From Heterotrichella gracilis (Eukaryota > Sar > Xanthophyceae > Tribonematales > Xanthonemataceae), in assembly GCA_032358255.1 (NCBI GenBank), contig JAULBX010001558.1:62001-126000 (forward strand): DNA of 64,000 bases, given 5' to 3'. The notes beneath the pieces are model-generated. The model worked only from the letters and a program-made list of their open reading frames with translations. It searched no databases and was not told the DNA's origin. The translations under genes and the position numbers were made by a program. Shown in pieces: positions 50,048 to 62,500 of the stretch. Positions within the stretch are counted from its first letter, which is position 1; each line of letters opens with the position of its first letter.

Positions 50048-53000
50048 ATGGCCATGGCACTCGAGCCTCAAGGCCCACCCCTCATGCTCGATGACCTGGA
50101 CTTTGAAACGTCCGATGAGAACTGGTAAGTACGAATGCACGCGCACACCACGGCCCAATACCGCCAAACCTGCGTCCCTTCACCCACGCCTGAAAGCCTA
50201 GCTCAGCAAGCGCTCCTCCTCGCACCAAACCCTTCACACTGAACTGCGTTGTGTGACAAGAAACTGGGCGCAGACACTTTGCAGAATCTCGACCAATGGA
50301 TGTGAAGACGTAGGCTGCGGTGATGTGTTGCCCCCTGAGACACATGCATGTGCCTAGCCTACCTACCCACACACTCTACAAGGTACCCACTGAGCTGTCC
50401 CACTGCGCTTGCAGGCTGGTTTTCTCCCCGGGTCCAAGCAAGCTCAACAAGACGCTCTCAATCACTGGCCAGACAATCTACTCGCTGGATGTCAACTGCT
50501 GCAGGTGCGTTTGGTAACCCAACGTTAGCAGAGAGAGATCTGTCCGCGTGGTTCTTCTGTAGGGGTTTAGGCAAAACCCTGAAAACAGGAAACCCCAGGG
50601 ACACCCTACACCCCGCCTCCGCTGCAGGTAGGTTTGGTACAACAGGGTATGCTAGGTGCTAGCTGTGGTTTGCGTTCAGGGTTTAGGGGTTTATCCTAAC
50701 AACCAAACAGCCTGTAGCTGCAGATAGGGTCGGCAAGTACCCCTAGCTACCCTAACATGAGTGCATACACCCCTGCGGCTGGACCTATCACACAGCTCAA
50801 CACCTCTCGCATAGGGTTTAGGGTTTACACTGCCAATTAACCCCGTTTCCTCCCCCTTGGTCGTGCAGCGCTGCTAGCCCAGCACAGGCCAGCCCCCACT
50901 CCCCACACAGGACCAGCAGGGTGAAGGGCCCCAGGGAGGGGAGCACCCACAGGGGGAGCGCATGCGTGCATGTGGTCACCCGCCAAGCGCCCAGCAGCCC
51001 CAGCACGCCTGACCGAGGTATGCGCACAAACATGCACGAAATACCATGCTCCAACAGGGGTGGTCATATATAAACCTGGAACCCTAACCAGTTCCTGGCT
51101 TATGTATCAACACACACCAGGTTTACACTGCATTATTTCCCTTGCGTTCACATCACGTCACATGTCCATTCTAATGCAACTCCCCTCACCATTTCCTCCC
51201 ATGTGTAGGCATTTCTCGGATCCCACGCCCCAGCCCTTCCCCTCCGCACATCACCCCAACTCAACAACCAGCCAGCCCCAACACCCCCTCCCGCCTGCAA
51301 ACACTGGCACAGGCCTATGCCAGCAGCCAATCCCCAAGGAGCTCTGGGAAACCCCCATTGCCCCCATCAAGGAATGGCGCATCCTTCAAAATCCCCAGCA
51401 GCCGCTCTCCATCCCGGACACAGTCCTTGCCCTCCAGTGGGGATGCAGTGGACAGCCTCTCCCAGTCAAAAATCTGCAAGTCAAGGATCCCCAGTCCCCA
51501 GCTGTCCCCGTCCCCATCTACCCCACCACAGCCCCTGTCTTTCAGTGAGGGTGTGGTGCGCAGCCTGCCCCAGACATTTTCCAATTACAGGGTCCTCACC
51601 CCGCCGCGGTCCCCATCCCCGGGAGCCAGCGGTGGCGAGGAGCCTGCTGCAAGGTTGGCGAAGAGGTGCGGCAGGACATGTGGCGGGAACCCTTCAGATG
51701 CCTGTGGGTTGCATTGCAGCTGCACGTGGTGAGCTGCACCCAGCAGGGTCCTGTTTTGGGATAAGGGTTTGAGTTAGCTTGCTTGTATCCCCATCCTGCA
51801 ACTCCCTCCCGTCAAATAGATCTCTTAGTATGCTTCCTTGCCTCCCCCAGGGCTGGATCCAGGATCCCCACTCCCCCGCAATCCCCACAGCCAAGCGCAG
51901 GACGGGGTACTGCAGCCCAGGATTTTGTCAAGATGCGCAGCCTCAGCCGCATCCCTTCACCTCCCTTGTCGCCTGAGAAGGGCAAGGGGTGGGCTGTGCG
52001 CGTGCGGGACGGGGAAGAGGGCCTGGTTCAACACCCCAGCCAGAGGAAGCGGCGGTCAGGTGCGGGGGTGCATGGATGGTGGTGGGTGGGTGGGTGGGTG
52101 GGTGGGGGTGAAAGGGTGTGTGGATGGGCCAGTGTTGCACCTTTGTTTTGGTGAGAAGCATGGCAGGTGTGACATGTCTAGGGTTTCCATATTTAGGGTT
52201 GGCCATGTGTGTATCTACTGGTGCAGGGGCTTCTTGTGATGTGGATGGTGTAGACTTAGTCTTGAGATGCATGCCTTGGGACCTTGTGATGTGTCATGCA
52301 TGTACAGCTACCTAGGCTGAGGTACGAAAGTGTGCAGATGTATGGCAACCTACACCCCACCCTGCCGCAGGCATGCGAGTGTGAGCATGTACCAGGAACA
52401 GTTGAATTGCAGTGACTTGGGCCGTAAGGGTTTGTTTAGGGTAAAGCTCTAGAGGAATGACACATGCTCTCCCATTGCTTCCACAGGCGTTGTCCGTGCC
52501 CTTTCATTTGAAGAACCCTCCCCTGCCCAATCACCGCCACCCGCCTCACCAGCCATCGCCACATCAGCAGCCACCGCCACATCAGCAACAGCCACACCCC
52601 ATGGCAGCCCCAGTGGTGCCCTCCCCGCATGGTGCGCACGCACAGGCTCCACACCCCTGTGTATGGTGGACATGACGGACCAGGAATTCGAGGAGCTGGA
52701 GGCTTTTGCCATGAAGGCGGCGGCCATGGAGGAGGGCATTGCTGGGGAGGCTGCGGTTATGGAGGAGAGCATTGCTTTGGAGGCGGCGGCTACAATTCTG
52801 GAGGAGGGCAATTCTGTGGAGGAGGCGGGCAAGAAGGAGAGCATTGCTGCGGAGAGCAATGCTGTGGAGGAGGTGGCTACTATTCTGGATGAGGCTGAGG
52901 CTATGGATGAGACCATTGCTACAAAGCCGGCGGCCATTGAGGAGAGCATTGTCGTGGAGGGGGCGGCTAGGGTTCTGGATGGGGATACGGCTGTGGAGGA

Positions 53001-53486
53001 GGAGGCGCCTGTGGCTGTCAAGGTAGGGTGGAGCATCATGCGGCACATCATGCGATACCCTACGACCTGAAAGCCTTGGATCTAGTGGTGAACCTCTAGC
53101 AGTTTTGGAGGCTGCTGTTGTCGAGGTAGCTGACACGGGGGACGATTTATACTGTGGCTGCCCAGGTACATACCTATAGATAGCACATGCCCTAAAACCC
53201 TTACAAACCCCTAAACATAGGGCGGCGCAAAATTAAAGAAGTTGCAAGCTTAAAAGCCAAGAGAGGATTCTCCTACATCACCATGCAGTGGAAACCCAAA
53301 CAAACCCTGCTGTTGCCCCGGCTGCTCAACCAGCATGTACCAAACCCTAAGCCAGGTTTTGCTCTCCCACCCCTGCAGGCCTGCCTGCGCACCACCACCA
53401 ATCGCTGCGAGGTCCCACAAGCAGCCGCCGAGGATGACGAGGGCTACGTGCGCAGGGGCAGGTGGTGGTGCTGCCTGTTCAGGTAA
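50048..53486 (+). CDS. Ser/Pro-rich protein with four SRIP motifs (SxIP-type, candidate microtubule plus-end binder)
   Basis: Exons 50048-50124, 50415-50504, 50869-51017, 51209-51665 (alternative donor at 51728), 51851-52059, 52487-53022 and 53379-53486 (TAA) close in frame to about 541 or 562 residues. The N-terminus (MLDDLDFETSDENW, then FSPGPSKLNKTLSI) is conserved-looking but unrecognised. The centre is disordered and basic, with GISRIPRPSPSP, CKSRIPSPQLSP, AGSRIPTPPQSP and SLSRIPSPPLSP. Each fits the S/T-x-I-P motif flanked by Pro and basic residues that binds EB1 in animals and yeasts. An acidic Ala/Glu repeat follows (FEELEAFAMKAAAMEEG, then MEESIALEAAATILEEG). The protein ends with a basic Cys-rich tail (RRGRWWCCLFR), possibly lipidated. 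The motif calls are pattern-based; no family is recognised. Confidence 0.7.
50495..50645 (+). repeat. Short exon-junction echo in SRIP gene
   Basis: ACTGCTGCAGGTGCGTTTGG at the donor of exon 2 (about 50496-50515) is echoed by CCGCTGCAGGTAGGTTTGGT at about 50620-50640. Only about 25 bases match, so this is a weak example. Confidence 0.5.
52690..53022 (+). repeat. In-frame acidic Ala/Glu tandem repeat
   Basis: Within the last large exon of the SRIP gene, units of about 12 to 20 codons such as AVMEESIALEAAATILEEG, AAIEESIVVEGAARVLDG and AVEEVATILDEAEAMDET repeat imperfectly. They suggest internal codon-level expansion. The stretch is predicted acidic and helical. Confidence 0.7.
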
Positions 53487-54494
53487 AAGTACCGCACCCA
53501 GGGCACCGCACCGGGCACCCACCGAGCTCAGCACCTGCCATGCTGAGCGCATGGGGTGGGCACCAGGACGCGATTCAATTTAATTAAGCTGGCATCGTCA
53601 TGGCACCAACGCCGTGAAAGGTTATCTGTAGTTTTCTTCAGGCTCACTCAGGCAGTGCCATATGATGTGTGATACGGGTGCACCATGGTTCTGCCCCGCC
53701 GGCCCAATTTGCCAATTTGCAAAATCAGGTGGAATAAACAGATGATATTCAATGAATCCGGAATAAACAGATGACAATTTGTGAGTTCAACGAGTCAGCA
53801 TAAACTTTAGTGAATCCCAGACCGGCAATTGCCAAACATGATTTTAATTTTGCACTGTTGCAGTTGTTATCCCATTTTGTTAACAATTGACACCCGCATA
53901 CGCACGTCACAATGAAGTTTATGTTGAACAGACATTTGAACTTTGTAGTGCGTACACATGCATGGCGTACAGCGCTGTGTAGCTGCTAGTAGCTGGTCCT
54001 AGACTGGCCTTCCAGGATTTTATGTTGGACCTGGAAATGTCTATCAATCATGACTCGGCTACAGCGGCAGACTCAGATTCTATGAGCTTTGCGTCCAGCT
54101 TGGTTTTTTTTATCTAACGTACATTCGTACTGTAGCACATGGTACAGCTGTGCCCACATTGGATGGGCATGTTACAACTTGTCGGCCTCGAGGCCAGTGA
54201 CTGTCTCTGCAATGCCATGGGACAACATTTCTAATGACACATGTACCCTTTTCAAAGTCAGGCGCCAATCATTGGCATTGATTTACCACATGCATGCTTG
54301 GCAATAAAACCAGTGATTGAAAGTCAGTACAGTGCACCACCAGGGTAACCCAGCCAGATCAACAGTCAGCCTTGCACAAGTTTGCGCCACCCAGAACGCT
54401 ATGTTGCTGCGTAAATTGAATGTTTAAAAATTCTTTGCAAAACAGCTGTCAGAGGTACCGCCCTGTCCCTGGATGGCGCACTGGGCCCCCCTCA
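53487..54494. other. Spacer between convergent genes
   Basis: The 3' flanks of the SRIP gene and the TMEM230-like gene meet here. The sequence is mixed and fairly AT-rich, with AATAAAC strings around 53733 and 53762. A minus-strand TGTAA at about 54174 could be a poly(A) signal for the minus gene. No gene is seen. Confidence 0.4.
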
Positions 54495-55765
54495 TCAGTA
54501 CAAGTGTGGAATAGCGGAGTAATCCTTGTTGCCTCTCCATGCGCAGAATGCCAGCCAGCTCTCATACGACCCTGCAAATGCATGGCCATAGGGCGCTTAG
54601 GGTTTAGGGTCCGCCACCCTGTACTCACCAATGACCACCCAAACAATGCCACACATGGATGCATTGCGAGATGCAATGCACTGACCAATCATGGCACGCT
54701 GCCAGTGCACCTATCATGCACAATCATTGGCACGATGCACAACCACTTCCATCACTGACATCATGGCCTTTAATGCATTTCTGGAGGTGCTTAACCACAA
54801 GCCCGTTGCCAATGACGTTGGGTATCCTGGCTGATGCACAGTGCGTAGGACCATGTGGCGCCTACCTGGTATGAAGGTGATTGCTCCCAGGATGATCAGG
54901 CCCCAGCCCTGGGCACAAGGGGATACAATGTGAGAAAGCCTTGTGGGTATGTGCCTTGTCTGGCAATACAAAAGCTGTGCATCCAGTGCCAGTCTGGACA
55001 AAATTCACCGCTGCAGCCAGACTGGCACGAGGCGTGTAGGCACAGCGTTGACCTTATTATATTGCTTTATATGCTACGTAAATAAGTAATTAATTAGGAC
55101 ACTGACAAGCTATCAGTGCCAACGAGATCCACAGTGATCATTCTGATTATTATTTGGAAAGAAACAGCATTGTAAAGAATATCAAAGTAGTGGATCAACA
55201 CTGTAGCGTACCGCTCCTTCCTTCTCTGCTTCCACATGTCCCACCACCACCATTATGCCGCACGTCAACATGAAGCACCCCATGAGCAGCAGCAGGAGGG
55301 CCAGCAGGATCTCCTTCACGGGGGCTGGGGCTCGCCGGGGTGCGCCTCTTGGCTCCTGGAATATGACCAGTGACAGGCTTGGGATACCCGGGGCCATAAT
55401 TATAGTACAAGATAATCACAGACAAAACACAGTGATACGTGTGGCAATACTTTTTTGCTCAGTCATAGGACAGCCTCAAGACTTGCGGGGTACGGGGGGC
55501 CATCCACACACGACCCATACCTCAGGGCAAAATGAAAACAGTAAGAAGCGGGCCATCACAGGCTCATGAGACACTACATACAGTGCATCAAACGGCAGAA
55601 TGAAATTTTGGCTGTTGTCCTCAGCTTGTGGCCTGAAGTACGTAGGTCTGTTGGGCACATGCAAGAATATGAACAGTCACAGCAAGGTACCTGGGGTAAG
55701 GGAGGCTCTGGTGGAATGGGACGATATGCCACGCCCCGTCGTCGTCTATTGCTATTTGATTCCAT
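54495..55765 (-). CDS. TMEM230: TMEM230-like two-pass membrane protein
   Basis: Exons on the minus strand are 55765-55691, 55355-55212, 54908-54866 and 54571-54495, joining in frame to 112 residues (human TMEM230 is about 120). The basic N-terminus (MESNSNRRRRGVAYRPIPPE) leads to a Pro-rich basic linker, a first helix (LLALLLLLMGCFMLTCGIMV), a short acidic loop (GHVEAEKEGA), a second helix (GWGLIILGAITFIPG) and the conserved tail SYESWLAFCAWRG, then DYSAIPHLY. The tail corresponds to the GFYHLRIAYYASKG and YDDIPDF segment of TMEM230/TMEM134 proteins. Animal TMEM230 resides in secretory, recycling and synaptic-type vesicles. The start is the first ATG in the exon frame. Confidence 0.85.
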
Positions 55766-56579
55766 CTGTGAGCTCAACTAGACTCACGCGCTGTGAACGC
55801 TCAATGGGTTCGCCTTGAAAGTATGAAACAGCAACTGTACTCGCTGGCTCTACAACCCAGGAACTAACAACAGTCCCAAAGGGCAGTGAACAATGTGAAA
55901 AGCATAACAATACCCGTAAATCTTACTGGAGTTGGCAGTGTTCAAAGAGAGAGCTGCACTTGGATTCTAAAGGTTGAAAGTCTGCTCACAAATGCATGCA
56001 TGCATGTAAAAAATGCAGCGGTTGTAATCGTGTGCGATGCTGAGAGCTAGGAATTAAGCACAGCATAGCAAGACTTATGATGTTGCAATACATCGTCAAA
56101 CAAAAGCGCTGAGAGTAACAAGATACCAGATTTATTCGATCCGGTGTGGGGCGCAATGGGGTCCGCTGAGGGGTGGGAAATGGGAACAATCAGACCAAAA
56201 TGGGGGGTGACGCGTTTTTGGCCCCGACCCAGTTGTGAGGCAAAATGCTGGCAAAATGCTATGATTGTCGTGCATTCTTCACCGTTTGAAGACAATCATG
56301 AAGCAGGTTGAGCCCTATGAAACCGCTGAAACAGATGGGAGCCCTTTACTGCCACCCAGCGCGCTGTGTTGCGATGTGACAGGCAGAATATGGCCGCGTC
56401 TCTTAATGGAGCTGAACCACGACAGGAAGCAATCTGGGTGGCTGCCGTTGCCAGTGCACGCCTAACAATACCTGGTGAATCAAATTGATCTAATTTGCGT
56501 CGCATGGCAGTCCATCCACGTCTCAGCCCTATGGATTAGGTACAGTTAACGACAGAAGGACCCTTTGGAGTGGGGTGCC
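55766..56579. promoter_or_regulatory. Divergent promoter region (TMEM230-like / NSMAF-like)
   Basis: The region is 814 bases between two outward start codons. It contains a TGCATGCATGCATG string at about 55991-56005. No other motif is recognised. Confidence 0.4.
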
Positions 56580-59500
56580 ATGGGCAGCAGGGAAGGCAAG
56601 GACCGTTTCAACCTCCTGCTGCTGGAAGAGAACGAATATTACTTCCGTGACTACAACTGCAACCTCTGGAAGGATGGAGGAGGCTCCAGGTAGTCGTCAT
56701 ATTCGCTGTACTGCTATGTTACTGCCACAGTCAACACCCGTCAATGACAACGCCTTGTGCTGCTTCAGGGTGGTTGGGCACCTCAAGATCTGCACACTGT
56801 CCCTGTATTTCGTACCCAGGGACTTGCAAGAGCCCATCTGCAGGATCCCTTGGCGAGCAACTGTGTCAATGCAGAGGTAGGCCAAATGCCATCTGGCAGT
56901 TTCCTTTGCTAGCACGAAAGCTGGTATACAGGTGCATACATCAGTGCCAAAAGATACAGGTTGCATTGTTGAGAGAAGCAGCGATTGGGCATTGGGTCCC
57001 TGCATGCATGCCTTCCTGCATGCCTCATGGTCAGTGCCCCTTGCAGGGTGCAAGGGGAGAAGAGTGCGTCTGGGGAGGACCTCTTCAAGCTCTGCACGGT
57101 GGAACGGGTAGATATGGGTGGGGGCAAGCGGGCCGAGCCGTATGTGAAGAGCCGGGTGAGCCTACAAACCGCAGCTAGCATGTCTAGTCATACCCAACCA
57201 ACCCACCATCCCCGCATTGCCATGCCCATGCGCATGCCGCACAACCTGGCCCTCTGCCACCCATCAATTTGACCACAAGCCTTGTATGCTGAGACAATAA
57301 ATTTCATGCCATGCATGTCCATAGAGCATCCGTTCGTACTCTACCAGCTCCTCACAGCTTTGGCACATGCCATGCCCCACCATGTATACGGGTTGGCCTT
57401 GATCCACAAGATGCATGCCATGGTCATGAAGCCTTCTGCATGCTTTTACGCTCATCATGCACGATAGCAGACCAATGGTGACATGCACGCCGCAGTTACA
57501 AAGAATAGTGGGCATATTGCCTTTCCATGCCCCAGCATTGACCTGCGCATCCCCTGCCCGCAGGGCCAAGTCGAATTCCACCTCTCCCTTCAAGAACTTT
57601 GCAGATTAAAATGGGCTGATTTCCAAATTTTCCCTTTTGCATGCTGAACCTGCCGCGTTCCCTCCCCGCAGGGCCAGTTTGAGTTCCACTTCTCCCTTGT
57701 GTACGCTGACCTGGACGAGGTTGTCCCCTTCATGCACCAGCTGCTGTACCTGGGCCAGCTGGAGGGGGACAAGACGCAGCAGGCAACGGTGGAGCGACAC
57801 CTGGCGGAGCTGGTCAAGGTGGGCAGAGCAGTACATAAGTAGTGTTTGCATGGAGATTTTGGTGGTGTACTCCCGGGCCAAATTTTCACTATGCACGCTC
57901 CAGTCTGTTGATTTATATATGGGCTGGGCCAGCTTGAGGGGGATAAGACGCAGCAGGCAATGGTGGAGCGACACCTGGCGGAGCTGGTCAGGGTGGGCAG
58001 AGCAGTACATGAAATAGGATGGTTTTCAAGGAACTTGTGGTGGTATACTCTCGGGTCAAATTTTCATTATGCATTCTCTGGTGTGGTGAATTATGTATGG
58101 TTGCTGCAATGGGCTAGGTTGAGGGGGCCAAGGCGCAGCATGCCAGGGCGGAGCGATATCTGCTGGACCAGGTCAACGCGGGGTAGAGCAGAGTAGATTT
58201 TCACGAATTTCTGGACATCCTTGACAGACTTCTCAATCGCAGGGCCCAACATTTTAAATAATGCATTGCCATGCACTGTTCGGCATAGTGGTCCGTGGTG
58301 CAGTGCTGCATCTGACTATCTGGGCGGAGCAGGAACCTTAATCTGCACTTCATAACCCTAACCCAGGCATGCATACCCCTAGGAGTACGAGGAGAACGAG
58401 ACCTTCAACCTGGCCTGGCTGGAGGAGGAGTCTGAGCGCGTGGTGCTTGAGCTGGTGGCCAGCAGCATCACGACACTGTGCACCCTAAACCGTAAACCCT
58501 AACCCTGCACCCTAGGGCACTCGAACACGGGACCTCATACCCCAATTTCTAACTTCAAACCCTAATTCCCAACCCTAGGAGCACGAGGAGAACGAGACCT
58601 TCAACCTGGCCTGGCTGGAGGAGGAGTCTGAGCGCGTGGTGCTTGAGCTTGTGGCCAGCAGCATCACGACACTGTGCACCCTAAACCGTCAGCCCTAACC
58701 CTGCACCCTTGGGCACCCGAACACGGGACCTCATACCCCAATTTCTAACTTCAAACCCTAATTCCCAACCCTAGGAGCACGAGGAGAACGAGACNNNNNN
58801 NNNNNNNNNNNNNNNNNNNNNNNNNNNNNNNNNNNNNNNNNNNNNNNNNNNNNNNNNNNNNNNNNNNNNNNNNNNNNNNNNNNNNNNNNNNNNNCTTCAA
58901 CTTGGCCTGGCTGGAGGACGAGTCCGAGCGCGTGGTGCTTGAGCTTGTGGGCAGCAGCATCACCCCGCTGTGCAGCCAGCCTGGGCGCGTGGTGGTGAGC
59001 GAGCAGCGCCTGTACTTCCAGCCATTCAACGTCAGCATCAGCGCACCCATAGAGGCCTACCCGCTGGACAAGGTGGGGCAAATGACTATTCATGCATGAA
59101 TAATAATGTATCAGGGCGTACACGCTGGACAAGGTGAGGCATATGACTCTATATATTTATTGATAACAATATATCGAGGCGTATCCGCTGGTCAAGGTGA
59201 GGCACATTGCGATAAATAACTCCACCTTTGTGCGTTCCCTTTCTTCAATTCGTTCATTTCATGCTATACGGTAACAATGTATCCCATTTCACATGTAATG
59301 CTGAGGCCCTGCGATTCCCCACCCTGCAGCTTGTGGACCACCCTCGCATGTTCCGCACCCCCCCACATGCATACACACACACAGACCCCACACACATGCT
59401 TTTTTTTTATAAACACTCCACCCCACCCCCCCTCCAGGTCGTGTCCATCTCGCGGCGGCGCTACCAGCTTGCTGACGTGGGCATGGAGGTGTTCTTCTGC

Positions 59501-62500
59501 AGCCGCACATCGGTGTACTTCACATTCAGGACCAGCGGGGAGCGGGACGGGGCGGAGCAGGCGCTGCGCACGCTCAGACAGGTGGGTGTATTACACATTA
59601 AAGGGGTAGGGGAGCACATGGCTACCTGCTAGCACCCCATTTCAAGTTGGTGTATTACATGTGACATGGGGCGGAACAGGCGCTGCGCACGCTCAGACAA
59701 GTGGGCAATGGGCAGTGCACATGCTGGGATGGGGCAAGGGTAATACGATAATGATAGGTCCTACTGTCATCCTATTACTCAGGGATGGGGGGCAGGGAGG
59801 GTGGGAGATGGGGGGCGCATGCTGGGATAGAAGGAGTGTGACTTGAGCAAAGTCAAAGCTGAAAAGTGCACAATTTGACCCCACGCCTGGCCACCAAATC
59901 TCCCCACTCCCCGCCCCGCAGCTTCCCCCCGAGACCGCTCGCAAGCGCAGCGCATGGACACGCGACTGGGTGGCGGGCCGCATCTCCAACTTTAACTATC
60001 TCATGTACCTCAACCGGGAGGCCGGGAGGTCGTTCCAGGACCTGACGCAGTACCCGGTGTTCCCGTGGGTACTCCAGGACTACACCAGCGAGACGCTGGA
60101 CCTCACTGACCCGGCCACCTTCAGGTGCAAAACCCTAGGAAACCCTGGTCAGTGGGTGGTGTGAATCCTAGGAACCCTAGTTGCTGGGAACCTGGCCAGT
60201 GGTTGGAGTGGATGGCCTGGATATGGCAGATTTGGAAACCCTTGACAGTGAGTTCTGGAAACCCTAGGGAGTGGAATTTTAGGCTGGCTTGGTGGTGCCA
60301 CCGTCTTCCTTGCCCTAACTTCAATCTATCCTCCACCGTCCTACTCTGGCTCCCCTTTCAGCTTGACCCTCACCCCTTGCAGGGACCTGTCCAAACCCTA
60401 AACCCTAAACCCTAACCACCCCCCACCCCTCGCAGGGACCTATCCAAGCCCATTGGGGCCCTCAACCCCAAGCGCCTGGACGACTTCCGGGAACGGTATG
60501 CGGAGCTGAGGTCAATGGCGCGATTCGCGGCGGGCAAGATGGGAGGTGGAGTGGGGGGGCAGAGCCCTGTGGAGCTCACACCCTTCTTGTATGGTGCGTG
60601 GGGATGTGTCTGTGGCGAGGGGGTTCGTGTGATTCATGGTGTGGTGTGGTGTGGAGCTTAAGGGCCTCGTGGTGTTGGGGTGGTGTGGTGTGGTGAGGGC
60701 AATTTTTTAGTGACCGGTTATTGTTTATTGCTCCCAAACTCCAGTACTTCACCCCGGTTGCTGCAATGTGGACTACATCCTCGCCAAGCTCCCCCTTACT
60801 TGTGCGCAGGCTGCCATTACTCCACCCCTGGCTACGTGGTCTACTTCCTCATGCGCGCGCACCCCCAGCTCATGCTGAGGCTGCAGAACGGCAGGTTTGA
60901 CGCCCCCGACCGCCTGTTCTGGTCCATGGAAGACACCTGGCGGTCAGTCACCAGCCTGCCCACAGATCTCAAGGAGCTCATCCCAGAGTTTTACTCGACC
61001 GACCCCGCGTTCCTGATCAACAGCGATCAGGTCAACTTCGGCACGCGGTCCTGTGGTGCGTGGATGCGTAGTTGTGGGGAGGGGGGTGGAAATGGCTGCA
61101 TGTCTTGTCACACAAATTGTGTGTGATTGGGTGTGTGTGCTGTGCACCCGGTGGATGTTGCGGGCATTTGTGGGGTACAACAAATGGCTGGGTAATATGC
61201 AAAATTGATTTTGTTATAAATGTATACATGACTGATTCAAAACATCAAAGGTAGTGCATAACCCCAACATTTCCTCCCCATCTCGTCCAGACCTCCATCG
61301 ACCCCCTACCACCCCTCAACCCCCGTTTCCTCCCCAGGCCGCGTGGTGGGCGACGTGGACCTACCCCCTTGGGCCGCCGATGCAGCGGACTTTGTGCACC
61401 AGCTGGCGCAGGCACTGGAGTCGCCACCTGTCAGCTCGCGGCTGCACAAGTGGATTGACCTGGTGTTTGGGGTGAAGAGCCACCCTCCCAGGGCTGACAA
61501 AGCTGACAACACCTTCCACTACCTCACATATGACGAGATGTGGGTGCAAAAAGACACGCAAGAAACCTCATCGAAATAGCTAAGTAAAGTAATCAAAAAC
61601 AAAAGTTCTGTAAACAATAAAATAAAGTAAATGGAGTTTAAGGACAAAGATCAATACTTGTGGGGAGAGGCGGTTGAGTAGGGGGTGCATTGCTGGTGCA
61701 ACCAATGCATTGTGTTATCCTCTCGGGAATCGAACAATGCAAAATGGCAATTGCACAACTTGGTGATTCCTCTCAACATGTAGGCTTTTCAATCAACGTG
61801 TAGCATTTTCCTCCTTGCGATATTCGCCTTAAGCCCCCCATCCCCCTTCCCCCCCATTGCCCTTACCTTCCCTTCTTCCCCCTGCAGCGCCCTGTCCCAC
61901 CTGTCCTCCCAGACCGACCCCTACCTGCGTGAGGCGCTGCGCGTGCAGATGATGGAGTTTGGCCGCACACCCCGCCAGCTGTTCACGCACAAGCACCCAA
62001 AGCGGGGCAGCACCTCAAAGGTAGGCTCATGCCCTAAACCCTAAATCTGAACTGCCAGCGGTTGACGCGCAAGCACCCTGCGCGCGGCAGCATTCGACCC
62101 TAGAAAATAGACGCCTACTGCACAAACCTCTACACACCCCGAATTAATCGAAGCGGCCCCGGTGCTCATCTCACCTTAAGCTTGGACGATGTTGGGTACC
62201 CTGATCATGGCCATTGCTTTCACCCTGACTTTGGCCAATTGCGCAGGTCATCTCCTGTTTCGGCTGTGCGCAGCCAAGGCCTTCCCATTATGAGCCCCTG
62301 TCCCTCTTCCCATCATAGATCGAATCTCTGACCCCTCGTTCCTAATTTAGGCCAAACCCCTGACCCCCTCACTTGCCATGTTCTCCCACAGGTCATCTCC
62401 TGCTTTGGGCTGCGCACCGTCAAGATCCCGCGCAGCGTGCAGCCGTCAAACATCCTGGCAGCAGCAGCTAGCGGGGGGTCCAGGGTGGCGCCGGTGACGC

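Noticed and set aside
58381-58690. First two copies of BEACH exon 5 considered as real exons
   Set aside because: They have no donor, and their sequence runs into CCCTAAACC-type filler. Only the third copy continues into the conserved domain.
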